DNA of 64,000 bases from Sipunculus nudus (GCA_026874595.1 CM049308.1:26088367-26152366); one strand, 5' to 3'; positions 41,701-56,700 are shown, numbered from the stretch's first letter. Numbers and translations are program-made. The notes: generated by a model from the sequence alone, not told the origin.

Positions 41701-44700
41701 TGCATTATCTGATTGAATTCCATTTTTGAATCTTTATTCTGTATTTCGGTCTGTTTTCCCATTAAAATGAACCCTAGCTCTATACATAAACCATACTATT
41801 CTGAGATCATATAAGTTTACATCTCTTGTCCACAGATACTTGAGATTGTAAATAACAAGTAGAAGCTGGAGAAACCCTTTGGTAATTACCATGCCCTCAT
41901 CCACAAATTATAACAGAAATTACAATACCAGTTTTTGTTTATGACCTACATGATAAGTAGCAGGAAACATTCTTAATGTTAATTATATTAAGCATTGATA
42001 ATCCTACTTTACTTTGATTTTTTTTTTTAAATGTTTCCCTATTATCATGCTACTTCACACTTCTATTTCAACAATTCTGTAACTTCTTTTAATTTGAAAA
42101 GCAGCACACATACATTAACACCCACACATTAATATTTAGTTTCAATAGTGGTATGTATTGAGTAAAAACATCATTCACTAAATTCAGCTTGAAAATTTTC
42201 CATAATGTATCCATCACAGTGATCTGATTTCCATAACACTCATTACCTGTGAACATGTAACTTCCAAACATACTGAGCCCAAAACGGGAGCCCCGGGGGT
42301 CACGTCGACCAAACTGAGGTGCTGACTGCTGTCGTGGGTATGTCTTCTCTTTCTCTGTGTTACAATAATGTCATATGATACTAATAAATAAGATGTTCTA
42401 AGCTAGCATGGTTACTGAGAATGTCAAGCAGAGTTACCATGGTTACCTCATTAGGAAATGCTTGACCACCATGGGAACTGAAAGAGAAGTAATATCAGTT
42501 ACCATGGCAACTTAACATTATGTATATAATTATAAAGGCTGACAAAAAAGGCCATATCACCACAATTACTGAACCACTACTATCTTTTCTAGGAAAAATA
42601 CAAGTCATCACCAAGGGTAAGAAGCCTAGAAGTACAGTAACCGTGATTACAGAGACATATGCAGCTACCATGGTTACTGAAAGAAATGTAAAGACCATGG
42701 TAACAAAGAGGAGTGCATTACCACCATGGTTATAGAAAAAAGAAGTGCACATTCATCGTGGATACTAAAAAATGAGTGTGCAGTCACCATGAAATACCAT
42801 GACTACTGGTACTGAAACAAGTGAAAGGTGCAAAATGTAAAAACAGGATTTGTAAAGGTATAAGCTGAAAATCAAGTGGAATATTTGACAAAAAAACACC
42901 ACATTGTGACAGAACTGACTGGTGTGTTTTCTTATCTGTAAGTTACTAATTGTTCCTAAGCCAGACACAGACAGGTTTTTTTTATAAATGTTGTAATATA
43001 TAATTCTACATTCTGCAAAGTGATTCATTCAATTATTATAAGCTGCTGCATATTAACTTGGCCTATGACTGACCTAAGAGGTAGACTGAAGATAGAATAA
43101 TTTATATGGGGATGGCACATGAAAGGCTGTTATGTTTATAATAATATATTAAAAAAGCTGTCTTGATTTAAGCTGTGAAGGATTTCAACAAATTGGCCAC
43201 AACATTTAATTTTTAACCACTGGAATATACTGTCATTATATTAGAATATGTTCAGATCAAATATAATGACATAAAAAAAAAAATGTAACTCATTTGATAA
43301 GACAGTGCCAATAATATCAAAACTGCTGATAATGGATGCCAAGAGGATGTGGGGAGGCATCTCTCAGGTAAAAGTTAATCTGCACGATTACAGTGAGTAA
43401 AGCTAAAATTGGGGAGTACTTATTCATTCATTATCTTATTAATTTTGGTAATTAATTAAGGAAAACCTAAAGAGTCCATTAAGAATAAACCACTGGTGCA
43501 ATTAAGTCAGAGGATACAAGTGAGAAATGGCAGACCACTGATAGCAAATACCTCAGATCATGCTGCCATAGAAACAGCGATACAACATGCAAATTAAAGC
43601 CAGGTACTAACGGCTTTTAGGGGCGCTGGATGGCAAGCAGGTTTCATCTTCCTTTGGGTCAGGGGTCACGCACGCTGTAAAGAAACAGGCACCACTAAAC
43701 ACCAGAACGACACATGTATTCAACTGAACAAAACACTGCAGCTGTAAAATCTTATAATAAAGAATAACAATAAAATCCAATAATTAATCCACCACAAAAT
43801 CCAACTTTTCTCTTAAATAAATTCATATAAATAGGTTGCCTGACTAGTGTAAAACTGAATATATCCACATTCCCCTAATATCAATTTGAAAAATATCAAT
43901 AATGTAAAAGGAGAATAATAAGAATATTTCAAAATGTATCATAATTAGAATTAAATATATATCAACAATCACTTTTAAAATACAAATCACTATAAACGAG
44001 AAAAATATGTCAAAAGTGAAGTTGATAAAATTTAAAGAAACAGAAATTATTAGAAATCACTGAAACACTATCAAATATACAGGTAATGTTTGTTAGGTAA
44101 CATTTAAAGAAAACAGAAATTATTAGGAATCACTGAAACACTACAAAATATACAGGTAATATTTTTTAGATAACATTTAAAGAATATAGAAATTATTAGA
44201 AATCACTGAAACACTATAAAATATACAGGTACTATCTGATCACATTTGTTGTTATTTGCTGCTAGGTTCATTAAAAAAACCTTACTTAACAATAACCAGC
44301 ACTGAAAATAAAAGCACATAATTGCAGGAGACTAACATCAGCAACTAGATCTCATTCTATAACCAGCTATCAAATACAGGTACAAATTAACATGTGGTTA
44401 TATACATGCTCATGGAGTTACTGATCATATACATTCAGCAGCTGAACCAGAGGGGGACTGGGTTTTTGCTGCTACTTGATAAAGGTTTTCAAACCTATTT
44501 TTGAGGCCTTCTTAGTTTGGAACCCTCCCTTTACACAACCCTGGAATTGCCCCTGTACATCATGGAGCAAGTCTGTAGCTCTGTCCCGTTAAGACCTTGC
44601 TTCAGTAGTCCCCCTGGATTGTTACATCAGGAATTAATAACATGGCACTTAGACCAATCAAATGACTCACATAAGTTGCCTGTACGCACTCAGCAAAACA

Positions 44701-47700
44701 GATCTGTTGCTAATTTTAGACTAACAGTCTTGCAGTATGAGCATTATCCACAAACTGATGAATCATATAACCACTTGTAACCTATCAAGGTCCCTGTGCA
44801 TGTGTTCTTGTTGATGCTGTTTGTGAGCAATTTTGATTTCTTTTTTTCTACTTACTGTTACACTGGATTTGGCTGTTGTGAATTTTCAGCCCCTTCACAT
44901 GAAAGCTTGTTGGAATTTTTATATAGTTAGCCAGGGGCCAAATGCAGCAAGGTCACAGTGTGATGGAGTGAGAAACATGCTTTAGGAGGATGTATATAGG
45001 ATTTTCCAGGGATGTTAAAATATCTGTTTGTCAAAAATAAAAATAAAAATTTGTAAACCTATATTCACTACATTTTTCACTTCATAGAATTATCAATTAA
45101 AAATAATATATATATATATGTATATATATCATGACACTCTTTATGCCGTGATTATCTATATTGATTCTATAATTTCTTCGACCCGCTTGCTATAGCAGGA
45201 TTTCCCTGTATTAGCTGCTATGGAGCTGGCACAGGGCCAAAAATGTCCAGACCAATGAGAGCATTGTATATTCAAGTTATTACACTCCTTAGGTAGCATC
45301 GCATTACATTCATTCTACCAACCTATTTCAATCATCCACTGCTTGCAAGGGAAGCATTTACAATGGACTGCCACCAGGGGAGCACTGTATGTATTACTGG
45401 GGCAGTGCCAAGTATGCAAACTTTACTGACACATGCCTTGCAATAGGTGGTGGTGGTTTATCTCAGAAAATCCCTGTGCAATCTGTGGTTGAATGAAATG
45501 GATAAGTACAAAGAATGTTATAAGACCACTTTGTCAGGAGTGTGCTAAGTTTGAAACCTGCAACTATTAAATATTGAAAATAGCAGTGGTTAAGTTGATG
45601 GAGTTATGGAACAAATGCAGGATAAACACTTCAAAGAAGCTTAATATTCACAGGGACAGTTTGTATATGAGGCTTTACTCAAAAGTTTGCTTGACAATAA
45701 GAGGTTATCTGAAAGGACAATATGTCAACATACTTAAACATTACTGTGACCATCTCAGTAGACGTGCGACTTAACATTCTTATGAGGTAACATCACAGCA
45801 AATGGAAACATGTTTTTAAAATTTAACTATTTCATTCATTAAACAATGTACACAGCCTAATTATCACTGTGGACCCAGGAAAATTTGCCATATACTTTTA
45901 ATGTTTAATCCCTGATATTTTTTGAAATGCAAAAATTAATGATGAATGAAATTGATTCCTGGCATTTACTAGTTTGTATTTTAAATTAGACAGCTGGAGG
46001 TAGTTGTTTATTTTTTCCATAAAACTCCCCAAATATGCTAAATAATAAAAAAAATATGGCCAAAATCAATGTTTGATGACAGTAATGTTTGAAACTGAAA
46101 TCAATATACAGTGCATTAAGGTGACTGTTTTCAAAATCAAAATATTTCAAATACAATATTTAATTGGAATTTACTACAAAGTATACAACAACACTTAAAC
46201 ACATGATCTACCATCTAAACATCTAGGGACTGGCTTGGCCCAGACTGAAGCACAGGGAGGAAGGGGGTACCACAGATAATGAGCTGTCAATCAACTACTG
46301 TTATTAGAATATACACAGCATGGTTTTGAGGATAAATGCATGGAGAGAGATGAAATGGGGTAAACAAGATATAACTTATACAGGATAAGGGTTAGGGAGG
46401 GAAAGCTATGAATCCAACCTCATTTTCTTGAAAACTTCTTCTTTTGTGTCTCTTATTTGATGAGGTGATGGAATCAAAGCTAGGTTAATTAGCATATTAT
46501 CCTGGCAATCCTCTTACATGCTTTTAAACTGGGCACAATTTTCATTGGGGTTCAGAAAACATTTTGTGAATTTTGCTAGAGTGTCTGTAAATAATAATTT
46601 TATGTCCACCCTTTTAATAAAAGAAACTGGCAAATATGGCAACTGCATGGATAAAAAAAAGTTGCTCTATTAAAAACATCCCTACCTTCATTCAAAATAA
46701 ACATGAACCTTTCTGAAATTTTAATTTTTTTTATGAAAAATTCTATGTTTTAAAATTTTATGTAAAATTATAAAAATGAATTAAATGTGAAAATACATAC
46801 AAACAGCAAAATTCACAAAATGTTGATTAGGGCTATACAGTTGAAACTATATTAATCAAGGGTGCGGCTATATATAGACGTGCGGCAGTAAAACAGGATA
46901 TATGGTAAATGCTTGTTTGTGCCTGGAACACTCAATTTACATTGTTACCATTACCTGGGTTTATTATATGTCCAAACAACTGCCTTACACGTGAAAGGTT
47001 GTCCTCGTCGTTTGAATCTGAGAAATGTGAAGACAGTACTTACACATGAGGATTTTAAATTTTTGACACAATGAATGTTTTTCAAGTGGTATTCAACATC
47101 CCGAGGTTATAACTGTGGCAAATTTGAACAGCTTGATCTCTAGCACACAGTCATGTTTCAAAGAGGTATTTTTACCCCTCCCCCCCCAAAAAAGAAGAAA
47201 AAAATCACTTTCCAATTTATGCACATATTGTACCCTATTCTTTTTTTTAAGGCTAGGTCCATGGTCTGTTGATGGGGCTGTCTATCAAATAAGGATAAAG
47301 ATAATACATACAATAAGAATGATGTGATTTTATTAATTAAGCCTTCTGGATTTTAGGTTTTATAAATGAAAGGGGCTTGGAATAATCCAGAAGTCTTAAA
47401 CTTTCATTGAGACATAAGCACTAATCTCTTGAGATTCTAGTGAGATTTCACCATTATGTCACTGAACATGAGGCACTGGCAGGGTTCCAACAGGGGACCT
47501 TCTGCTCCAAAGCCTAACCACTTAACCACTAGGCCATCCTATCCATTAGCACAGCATGGCTGGAGTAATGGATTGTAACTAAAAGGATGTATGTATGTAT
47601 ACCTCTGGCAAAAACCCAATCCAAAGGAGGTGCCAACCTCATTCAGGGATGGACTGGTGCTGGCCATGGACACCTTTCACCTGACTGGAAAACCCCTTAG

Positions 47701-50700
47701 AGGCTCAAGGGGCTATGTGTAGCATGCAAGTACCATATTAGGTACTGAATCTGACATTCAGCAGTGAAATTATTTAAACTATTGGTGTAATATGGGCAGA
47801 TTTCTAAGCTCATCTTAAAATCCTGACCACAACATTTTGTCATCTCTAAAGCCTGCATGACCACAACATTTTCTCAGCATGTAGCAAATGATAGTCACTA
47901 GCAATTAATTATAATATACCAGTGTATTTTCAAAGTCTAATCTGGAGCTGATGAGAAAATATACTGGTGACACATATTACATGTGATTAAATGACAGATT
48001 CTACTCTAGATTGTTGAGAAAACTTTGAAAATACATAACACCAAAAAAGACCATGAATGCTAAACATAAGACAGATGAAACTGATAATGTTGATGATATC
48101 AGACAAAACCCACCTATACCTCTAGAAAGAAACCATTGTAATAAGACCACCTGTGGGACTGGTCAAAAGTGGTCACAATTCACAGGTGGTTTTAATACAC
48201 AGGTGGTCTTTCAGACAGGTTAAACTGACGCTTTTCTGATGAACCCTAAGCAAGAACCTGATAAAGACACCCAGGCAAACATTTAAGTGATGATATATTT
48301 TACTGTTACTTTACTGTTTATTATAAAGAGGACTTTCACATACTGAAAACAAGAGCACCACAAATGTGCATAATACCCTGTCATGTATCTGGTGACCTCT
48401 GACCTCCTTGAATATGCATGAATTTTGATAATAAGGTAATTCAGGTGAGAAGTTCTACTGGTAAATATGTATTTATGAGTTTCATGAAAATCCATAGATT
48501 GGAATGTCAAAATGGTGCCTCCAAAGTGCGGTGACCTCTGACCTCATGAAATATGCATGGATTTTGCTGGAAATCGAACTTACGTGAAATATTTTATTAA
48601 TTAACAATTCTGATGAGTTCTATCAAAATCCTTTATACTCTTCACAAATTATCTCTGCAACACCACAAAGTTTTTTTGTGGCTCATTAGATTAATTAAGT
48701 CAAAGAAGCAGAGCATAAGGGCTGTGGTGGTTAGGTCAATTGTGCACAGGCTTTGATATATTCACATTGAAATCACTCATCCATATAAGGAACCTTGATA
48801 CATCCAAACATAAATCATCTGTTTTTGGAAAGTGCTGTGATAGAGTGACCCTGAAATCAACAAATCAATCTCATGCCTTGATCAATGTAATCAACATATC
48901 TGTTCAAACAATAACATCACAGTGGCGGATCCATGGAGGGAGGGGGGGGGGGAGAATTCAGGGGGTGTAAACTTTCCCCCTCCTTATGAACCACTGTAAC
49001 CTTTTTTCCAGGGGGGAGGGGGGGGGGGGGGAGTTAAAGCCAATGTTTGCAGCCTGGACATACACACCCCTTCCAGACCAAAGGACATTTCTTTTTAGGA
49101 TTTCATTTTAAGTCTAACTGGAACTGTTGGGTTGGACCATCCCCTTTCCAGAATCCTGGATCCGCCCCTGCATCCACATAATCATTTAGAAGTCATAATT
49201 TCTTCACACTTAAATCAATGGAGAAACTGACTATAATACCCAAGATTATATTTCTTCACGGTGAAATCAAACTATTTATATAACATATATATAAGCTTCA
49301 CAATGAACATATTTAAGGTGTAATATCACACAGGGTTTGACATACACCGTGAGGTGAGAACTGGGAGAAACAAACAGACAACCTGCTGCTCCCCTGTAGT
49401 GCATCATGGATCGGTCCCTCCTGGGCAAGGAAGAGCCCACTGAAAGGTTCATAGGGGTCACAGGTTTGAAATTATTGCAACCTAAAAGCCACATTTCTAT
49501 GGCATTAAGATGTGCACCTCAGACAATGTATTAGATGCTATTCAAATATTTCATCATGTATGCAACCAGGTGCATGCATGTTTAGTAAGTGTGTACTCTC
49601 TTAGTGAATGCAGTGGTCACTATCCATACCTGTAACCATACCCTATCTATGTGTATTTGTGCTTTCAAAATCTAATTCAACCAAGAAAATAGTAATTAAA
49701 ACTTATCAAAAAACAGGTAAAGCTTCTACTTACAGTATGAATCTAGATTAACATTATAGCTGAATAATTTTATTACCATAGCTTTCTTTTAAAGTAAATC
49801 TACCTTAAATATATTTAAATAAATCCTAAAATATATTTTTTATAAAACATCCTTTTCAAATTTAATATCAATAAGCAATAACTTACAGGTCTCAAAATGT
49901 GAAAGACTTTCAACTTTGAACTTAAAAAAATCTCAAAGTATCAACTGTGATTACCTTACTTCATAATGTGATGAAGTGTTGACCTCTATGCTATTACCAA
50001 CAAACAAAAACAACCAATTGCTCAGAAACCAAGTCAATAAACCAGACATCACCATATAGTTACCACAGGGTGGTAAAGATACCACATGGTGGTAAAGTTA
50101 GTGTATTCCAGTGATTAGACTTGGGTAATAAAATAAAATCCAGACCACACAATACTTATACAACACAGTGATAATTGTTAATTAAAACCACTGCACTTGG
50201 TCAAATGATAAAAATGCACCAAAAGCATTTAACAGCCTGGATCAATTACAAAGGTATTATAATGATTAAAAACACAAAAGTTAGTGAAACATACATTACC
50301 TTTAGGTACGGAGACAGACGTTTTAGCCAGAAGATGCAGAGGTACTGATGCAGCTCTTCGGTATGGTCTCTTAGAGTAAAAACTCCCACTTAGTGACCGG
50401 ATACTATCCGTCCTGGCCAGGGCAAACTTTGCCCGGTTGATTTTACGCAAGAAATGGTCACTCTGACGGTCACTACTGGTCAGATCTGTTAATAGTGTTA
50501 ACTCCATGCTTTTACCATTTCACAAACAGTGCAGAAGATTTAATGTATGATTTCTTGTTAAAGTAGATAGTATAAATAAAGATAATTAATGGTTAACTGC
50601 TTTGAAAACAGGTTAAACTAGACATTTGCAACATATTAAAGAGTTTCATAAAAATTAAGAAACTGAGTTTACAAGTTACTTATGAAAATATAACTCTTAA

Positions 50701-53700
50701 GTATAGTTTAATTGAATAGAACCAAGTACCCCATGCTTTGTATTAACATGTGTACAAAAAATAAGTGTTGAGTAATATTAAAATCAAGATTTCACAAAGG
50801 TGCATTACATGTCAGTTATTCATGTGAGTAAAATAAATGTTATGTGAGAGCTACTGATCATGCAAATATCACTGACACATATCACATTTATCTGATTAAA
50901 CAAGAAACAAGTTGATCTGTGGTACAGATCCAGTATGTACCCTACATGTTGTAGTAGCCCTTTATGAGGTGTGTCAATGCTGCCAGTTTAGGGACTGTAT
51001 ACCACAAATTATTTTCAAGTTACAGTGTTAAAATCATTTAAGCATAATCGCCTCTGTGACCTTGAAAACTGTGTCAAGGTCATCCATATTCAAACCTGTT
51101 CTAGCCCTTTATAATGTGTATCAATACTGCAAGTTTGGTGACTCTGCCTCAAATTCTTTTCAAGTTATTGCATTAACGTCATTTTATCATTATCACCTCT
51201 GTGACCTTGAAAAATGTGTCATTGTCATGTACTAGACAGACTGTTTAGTGTTTATATCGGTATCTCCGCATATGTGTTTTAGTTTTGGAGTTGTTGACAT
51301 ACACCCTATATGCTTTTCATGTTTGTGCAAATGACACACGCCCGGTGGCCTCGTTGTGATCTCGTTGGTAATAAATGTTTGTTTTTTTTACTACAAGGAC
51401 TTTTCATTGCCTTCGTGGAGCCTAAACAGGCTCACAAACATACTAAATGGCGACAAGGTGAAAACTGTTGACACTAGTTGTCCGACACGAGTTGTCATTG
51501 CAGACAGAGTCATTGTGCGCCGATCATCTGGCCCCTGAACGGTACCTGCTTATATTTTCGCTCATCACGTCCGGTCATTTCCTCCAACTCGTCCGTGTCA
51601 GTGAACTTTTTGCGGTGTCTTTAGCTTGTCATCCTTACATCGTCAACATGGCTACTTCCACGGAGCTTTCGATGCCTCCATTCCAGTATAAGCCTAGACA
51701 TTCAGCCTCGCAACGATGGATTAAATGGATTGCTCGGTTTGACAATTATTTGGTTGCCGCTGGCATTGAGGATCCCGTACGCCAACGTGCCCTTCTTCTT
51801 CATATGGTGGGGGAGGAGCTGCATGGCATTTTCTCTACATTGACTGAACCAACTGTCAGATCAGGTGAAACAAAATATGATACTGCCAAAAAGGTATTTT
51901 CAGACTTTTTCACGCCAAAAAGAAATTTGGAATTTGAACTGTTTCAGTTCAGGCAGACACAACAAGAGCCAGGTGAGGACCTTGATAGTTTTTATTGTCG
52001 GCTTAAGCATCTCGCAATAAATTGTAAATTTCATGCCATTGATCGTGAAATCAAATCTCAAATCATTCAAAAGGGCTATTCTAATAAACTCCGTGAGGAG
52101 GGTATGGCAAAACCAGACCTGTCATTAAGTGCTCTTTTGCAGTATGGACGTACCCTTGAGGCAGCAAGATCACAGTCAAAATTGATTGAAGATAAACTAA
52201 AAGGATCTCAACCGTCTGTGAACAAACTAACAACGCCTTTTGCCAAAAAGGCTAAATCACAGAAACCTCAGAGACATTCCAAGAAACCTGTAGTGACAGG
52301 AAATGATAGAACATGTTATAATTGTGGTGGGCCTTGGCCACATACCCAAAATAAGCGTTGTCCTGCTTACAGAAAAACATGCAGGAAGTGTGGCAAAGCA
52401 AATCACTTCACGTCTGTGTGTCGTAGTTCAAATCAGCGGAAGGACTCTTAACAAGTGTACAGCGTCCAGGCCACTGATACCCCGACAGAATATGAGGATA
52501 TGTACCACCTAAACACATTGCCTAGCCAGGAAGATGAATATAAGGTTCATGTAAAACTGAATGGTGTAGAAACCCAAATGCAAATAGACACTGGTGCATC
52601 AGTCTCTTTAATCAATGAAGCCACTTTTGCAAAAATTCAGGGAAAAACGGTTGTCTCTTTGAATAAAGAAAACATGCCTGTCATTAAAACTTACACAGGA
52701 AACAATGTGCCATCTTTAGGTATGGCTAATATCACAGTTCAGCTGCAGGACCAAATTAAAAACTTAAACATACATGTAGTCCCTGGAAACAGACCGAATC
52801 TATTAGGTCGAGACTGGTTGGCTCACATTAAGATCAATTGGCACCAGATACACCAGTTATCACAGGATACTGCGGTAGAAGATATCCTGGCTCCATTTTG
52901 TGATGTTTTCAAAGATGAGCTTGGTACCTTACAAAATGTGAAGGTGAAAATAAACATAGACCCTGAATGCACGCCCTGCTTCTATAAAGCAAGACCAGTG
53001 CCATTGGCACTCAAGAACAAGGTCATAAATGAACTTAATCGGTTAGAGCAGGAGGGTGTGATAAAGCCAACTGCATACTCCGACTGGGCAGCACCACTGG
53101 TACCAGTTTTAAAGAGTAACGGCAAAATCCGTCTGTGCGGCGATTACAAACTCACAGTAAATCAGGCCAGTAAAGTTGATTGTTATCCTATTCCAAACAT
53201 TGAAGAACTATATTCAAAGTTGTCAGGTGGTCAGAAGTTTACAAAACTTGACCTAAGTCATGCTTATCTGCAGTTAGTCTTGGACGAGGACTCGCAGAAA
53301 CTTACCACAGTCAATACACCCAAGGGACTGTATTTTTATACTAGGCTCCCTTTCGGAATTTCCTCTTCGCCAGGAATATTTCAGAGAGCCATCGAAGGAG
53401 TGTTGCAAGATGCTCCAATGACAACAGCATTTTTGGATGACATATTGGTCACAGGCCGCACTCATGAGGAACATGTGAAAAACTTGAAAATTGTCTTGCA
53501 AAAATTGCAAGATGCTGGACTCAGATTGAACAAACATAAATGTGAATTCCTGCAAGACTCAGTAACATATCTTGGCCATGTAATTGATGGTCTAGGCATC
53601 CACCCAGATCCTGACAAATTACAAGGAGTCGAGGATGCGCCTGTGCCACAGAATGTTGCTGACCTACGTAGCTACTCGGGACTCATTAACTACTACAACA

Positions 53701-56700
53701 AATTCTTTCCTAATGCAAGCACTGTGCTTCAACCACTGTACGAGTTATTGCACAAAGATACCAACTGGTCATGGGACAGACCCCAGATGGAAGCTTTTAT
53801 TAAAAGCAAAGAGATGCTAAAATCATCAAACCTTCTTGTGCATTATGACCCGAGCAAACCGCTGGTTTTGGAATGTGATGCATCCCCTCATGGTGTAGGA
53901 GTGGTCCTTTCCCATGAGACTGAGGCAGGCCTAAGACCTATAGCTTATGCTTCCAGGATGCTTGCTCCGGCTGAACGCAAGTACGCTCAGCTAGAAAAAG
54001 AAGGTCTTGCTATCGTGTTCGGTGTCAAACGTTTCCATAAATATCTTTACGGCCGCAGATTTATGATATATACGGACCATAAACCCTTGCTTGGCTTACT
54101 GAAAGAACACAAACCTACTTCTACTATGGCTTCTGGTCGGATTCAAAGGTGGGCACTCCTCCTTGGAAGTTACAACTACACCATGGTACATAAGCCAGGT
54201 AAGGAAATCTCAAATGCTGATGCACTAAGTAGATTACCCAGCTCCAGTACACAACCGACTGATATTCCTGAACCACCCGAGGTAGTTTTCTCGATGGAGT
54301 ATATAACATCAGCTAACCCCATCACATCCCAGGACATTGCAAATGAGACGCGTAGAGACCCTGTTCTGAGCCGTGTTGTTCAGTATGTGTTACAGGGATG
54401 GCCTGTAAAAACAACAGAAGCAGAGCTCAGACCATATGCTTCGAGGAGACAAGAACTATCAGTTCAGAGTGACTGTCTACTCTGGGGATGTCGAATTGTG
54501 GTGCCACCAAAGTATCGTGAAGCAGTGTTAACAGAGCTTCATTCCACACACCCTGGTATTGTGCGAATGAAAGGTCTGAGTAGATCTTATGTTTGGTGGC
54601 CCAATTTGGACAATGACATAGAACTCACAGTCAAACAATGTACTCCATGCCAAGAGCTAGGAAGAAATCCACCCAAAGCTCCCTTACATCCCTGGTCTTG
54701 GCCTACCAAACCTTGGGACAGACTTCACATCGATTTTGCGGGCCCGTTTGAGGGTAAAATGATTCTGATTATTGTGGATGCAGGCACCAAATTTGTGGAT
54801 GCACATGTCATGTCTGGTAACACGTCTGCCGCTACCATTGACCGCTTAAGACATACTTTCGCTACACATGGTTTACCCTGCTCATTAGTCTCAGACAATG
54901 CTACTTGTTTCACTAGCCAAGAATTTCAAGCTTTCTGCCAAAGTAATGGGATACGTCATGTGAAAGTATCGCCTTTTCACCCAGCCAGCAATGGATTAGC
55001 AGAAAAAGCAGTTCAGTCGGTGAAAAATGGTCTAAAGCGATGTAACCAAGGTTCATTGGAAAGCCGGCTATATCGCTATTTGTTAACCTACAATCTCACT
55101 CCACACACTACAACTGGTGAACCCCCGTCCGTGCTCCTGATGAGACGTAGGCCTCGCTCTCGACTGCATCTGCTTCGGCCAGATATTGAAGCAGATGTTC
55201 ATGTTAAACAGGACAAAATGAGGCAGCATCATGACAAGCATGCTCAAGCTCGTTCATTCTTCTGTGGTGATGCTGTGTATGCGCGAAACTTTGCTGGACT
55301 TCCCGGCTGGCTTCCAGGTGTAGTTCAAGACCAACTTGGTCCGGTTTCTTTTGCTGTCAGGCTGGTGGACGGCAGAGTCTGGCGACGGCACCAAGATCAC
55401 CTGAAACGCAGGTATCCCCTTGATGAGTCCTCTCCCTGTGAGGGGGAGGAGGTGGTAGCGCAGAGACAGGATGATAATACAATTAACATCCCTCAGTACC
55501 CATACCGTGCCAGTATTGTTCCAGAACGTGCAGAACCTTCAACGTGCCAGGATATCCTGATTCCACCAGAGATGGACGCTGAGAGGTCTACCAGTGCTAC
55601 TACCTCTATTAACCCTGCTACTGCACAGAATACTCGCGGTTCAAACAACCAAACAAATAGTGTCGCACTTCGCAGGTCAGTGAGAGCGCGCCGCTCCCCT
55701 GACAGATTAGATTTGTAACAAAAAAGTGCATGATTTGATACCCGTGCTACAATGGATTACTTATTTTATACCTGCAAGGTAGATACTACAAGTGAACTGT
55801 GTTTCTAATTTCTTGACCGATTATTTTAAGTGTTTATGACATTTGATTAAAAGTTGAGCTTGCTTAACTTGAAACTGACTGATTTAAATCCGTATTTTTC
55901 AGATAACTATCTCACATTTACAGGTGGACAGGACACATTTAATTTCTGCAACATTTTTCATGTGTGAACCTTTAAGACTGGATTGCATGCATCTCAGGTT
56001 TCACATTTAATATTTATGATCTTGATCTTGTTTCCTTTACTGTGAATAATAAGCTGAGTTTAAAGTAGGTTCTGAGTGTAATTGTAGTAACTTGTCTGGT
56101 TCTAAGCCTCCTCAGTTTTACGGCTGACTTTAGATGTTTGACACATGTGGTACACACATTTTAATTCAGTCTCGGTACAATTCAAGTTCCTACTCTTTAT
56201 TGGAGCGCAATATTTAAAATGATAAGCTGTTTACTGTATTGCATGGTAACTTTGAATTTTAAGTCTTCAGCTAAAAAGGGGAGGAATGTCATGTACTAGA
56301 CAGACTGTTTAGTTTTTATATCAGTATCTCCGCATATGTGTTTTAGTTTTGGAGTCGTTGACATACACCCTATATGCTTTTCATGTTTGTGCAAATGACA
56401 CACGCCCGGTGGCCTCGTTGTGATCTCGTTGGTAATAAATGTTTGTTTTTTTTACTACAAGGACTTTTCATTGCCTTCGTGGAGCCTAAACAGGCTCACA
56501 AACATACTAGTCATGGTCATCCATATTCAAACATGTCCTAGCCCATCATAAGGTGTATCAATACTGCAATTTTGGTGACTGTGTCTCTAATTCTTTTAAT
56601 GTTACTGTGTTAATTAACATCATTACATTAACATGTGCAGATACCTACCAGTATAATATGAGATATCTCCTGTACCTTCCAGGTCATGAATATTTATAAG

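Larger units (their letters stand above)
51218..56514 (+). mobile_element. Ty3/gypsy LTR retrotransposon (complete)
   Basis: Target duplication GTCAT (51218-51222, 56510-56514). LTRs are 51223-51445 and 56287-56509, both 223 bp with about three differences. A PBS-like TGGCGACAAGG lies 2 nt after the 5' LTR, and a polypurine tract AAAAGGGGAGGAA precedes the 3' LTR. Gag and pol are present with domain order PR-RT-RH-INT, which defines Ty3/gypsy (Metaviridae). No env-like ORF. The closest lineage by memory is Mag/K02A2.6-like. Confidence 0.95.
50930..56640. repeat. ~175-bp tandem repeat interrupted by the LTR element
   Basis: Phrases TAGCCCTTTATAATGTGTATC, ACTGCAAGTTTGGTGACT and CACCTCTGTGACCTTGAAAA recur at about 50953, 51106 and 56534. 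The third unit continues on the far side of the retrotransposon, showing that it inserted within the array. Confidence 0.6.

Noticed and set aside
44517-44780. 87-residue plus-strand ORF in the long intron
   Set aside because: No domain, codon bias or splice context; length is within chance for this much sequence.
47500-47560. tRNA-Ser/Leu gene on the minus strand
   Set aside because: The A-box-like part is good, but the acceptor and T stems do not pair; a SINE head is more likely.
51468-51647. Upstream in-frame extension of gag
   Set aside because: The extra 60 residues lack family features and the ATG at 51648 has the better context; the upstream part is leader sequence.
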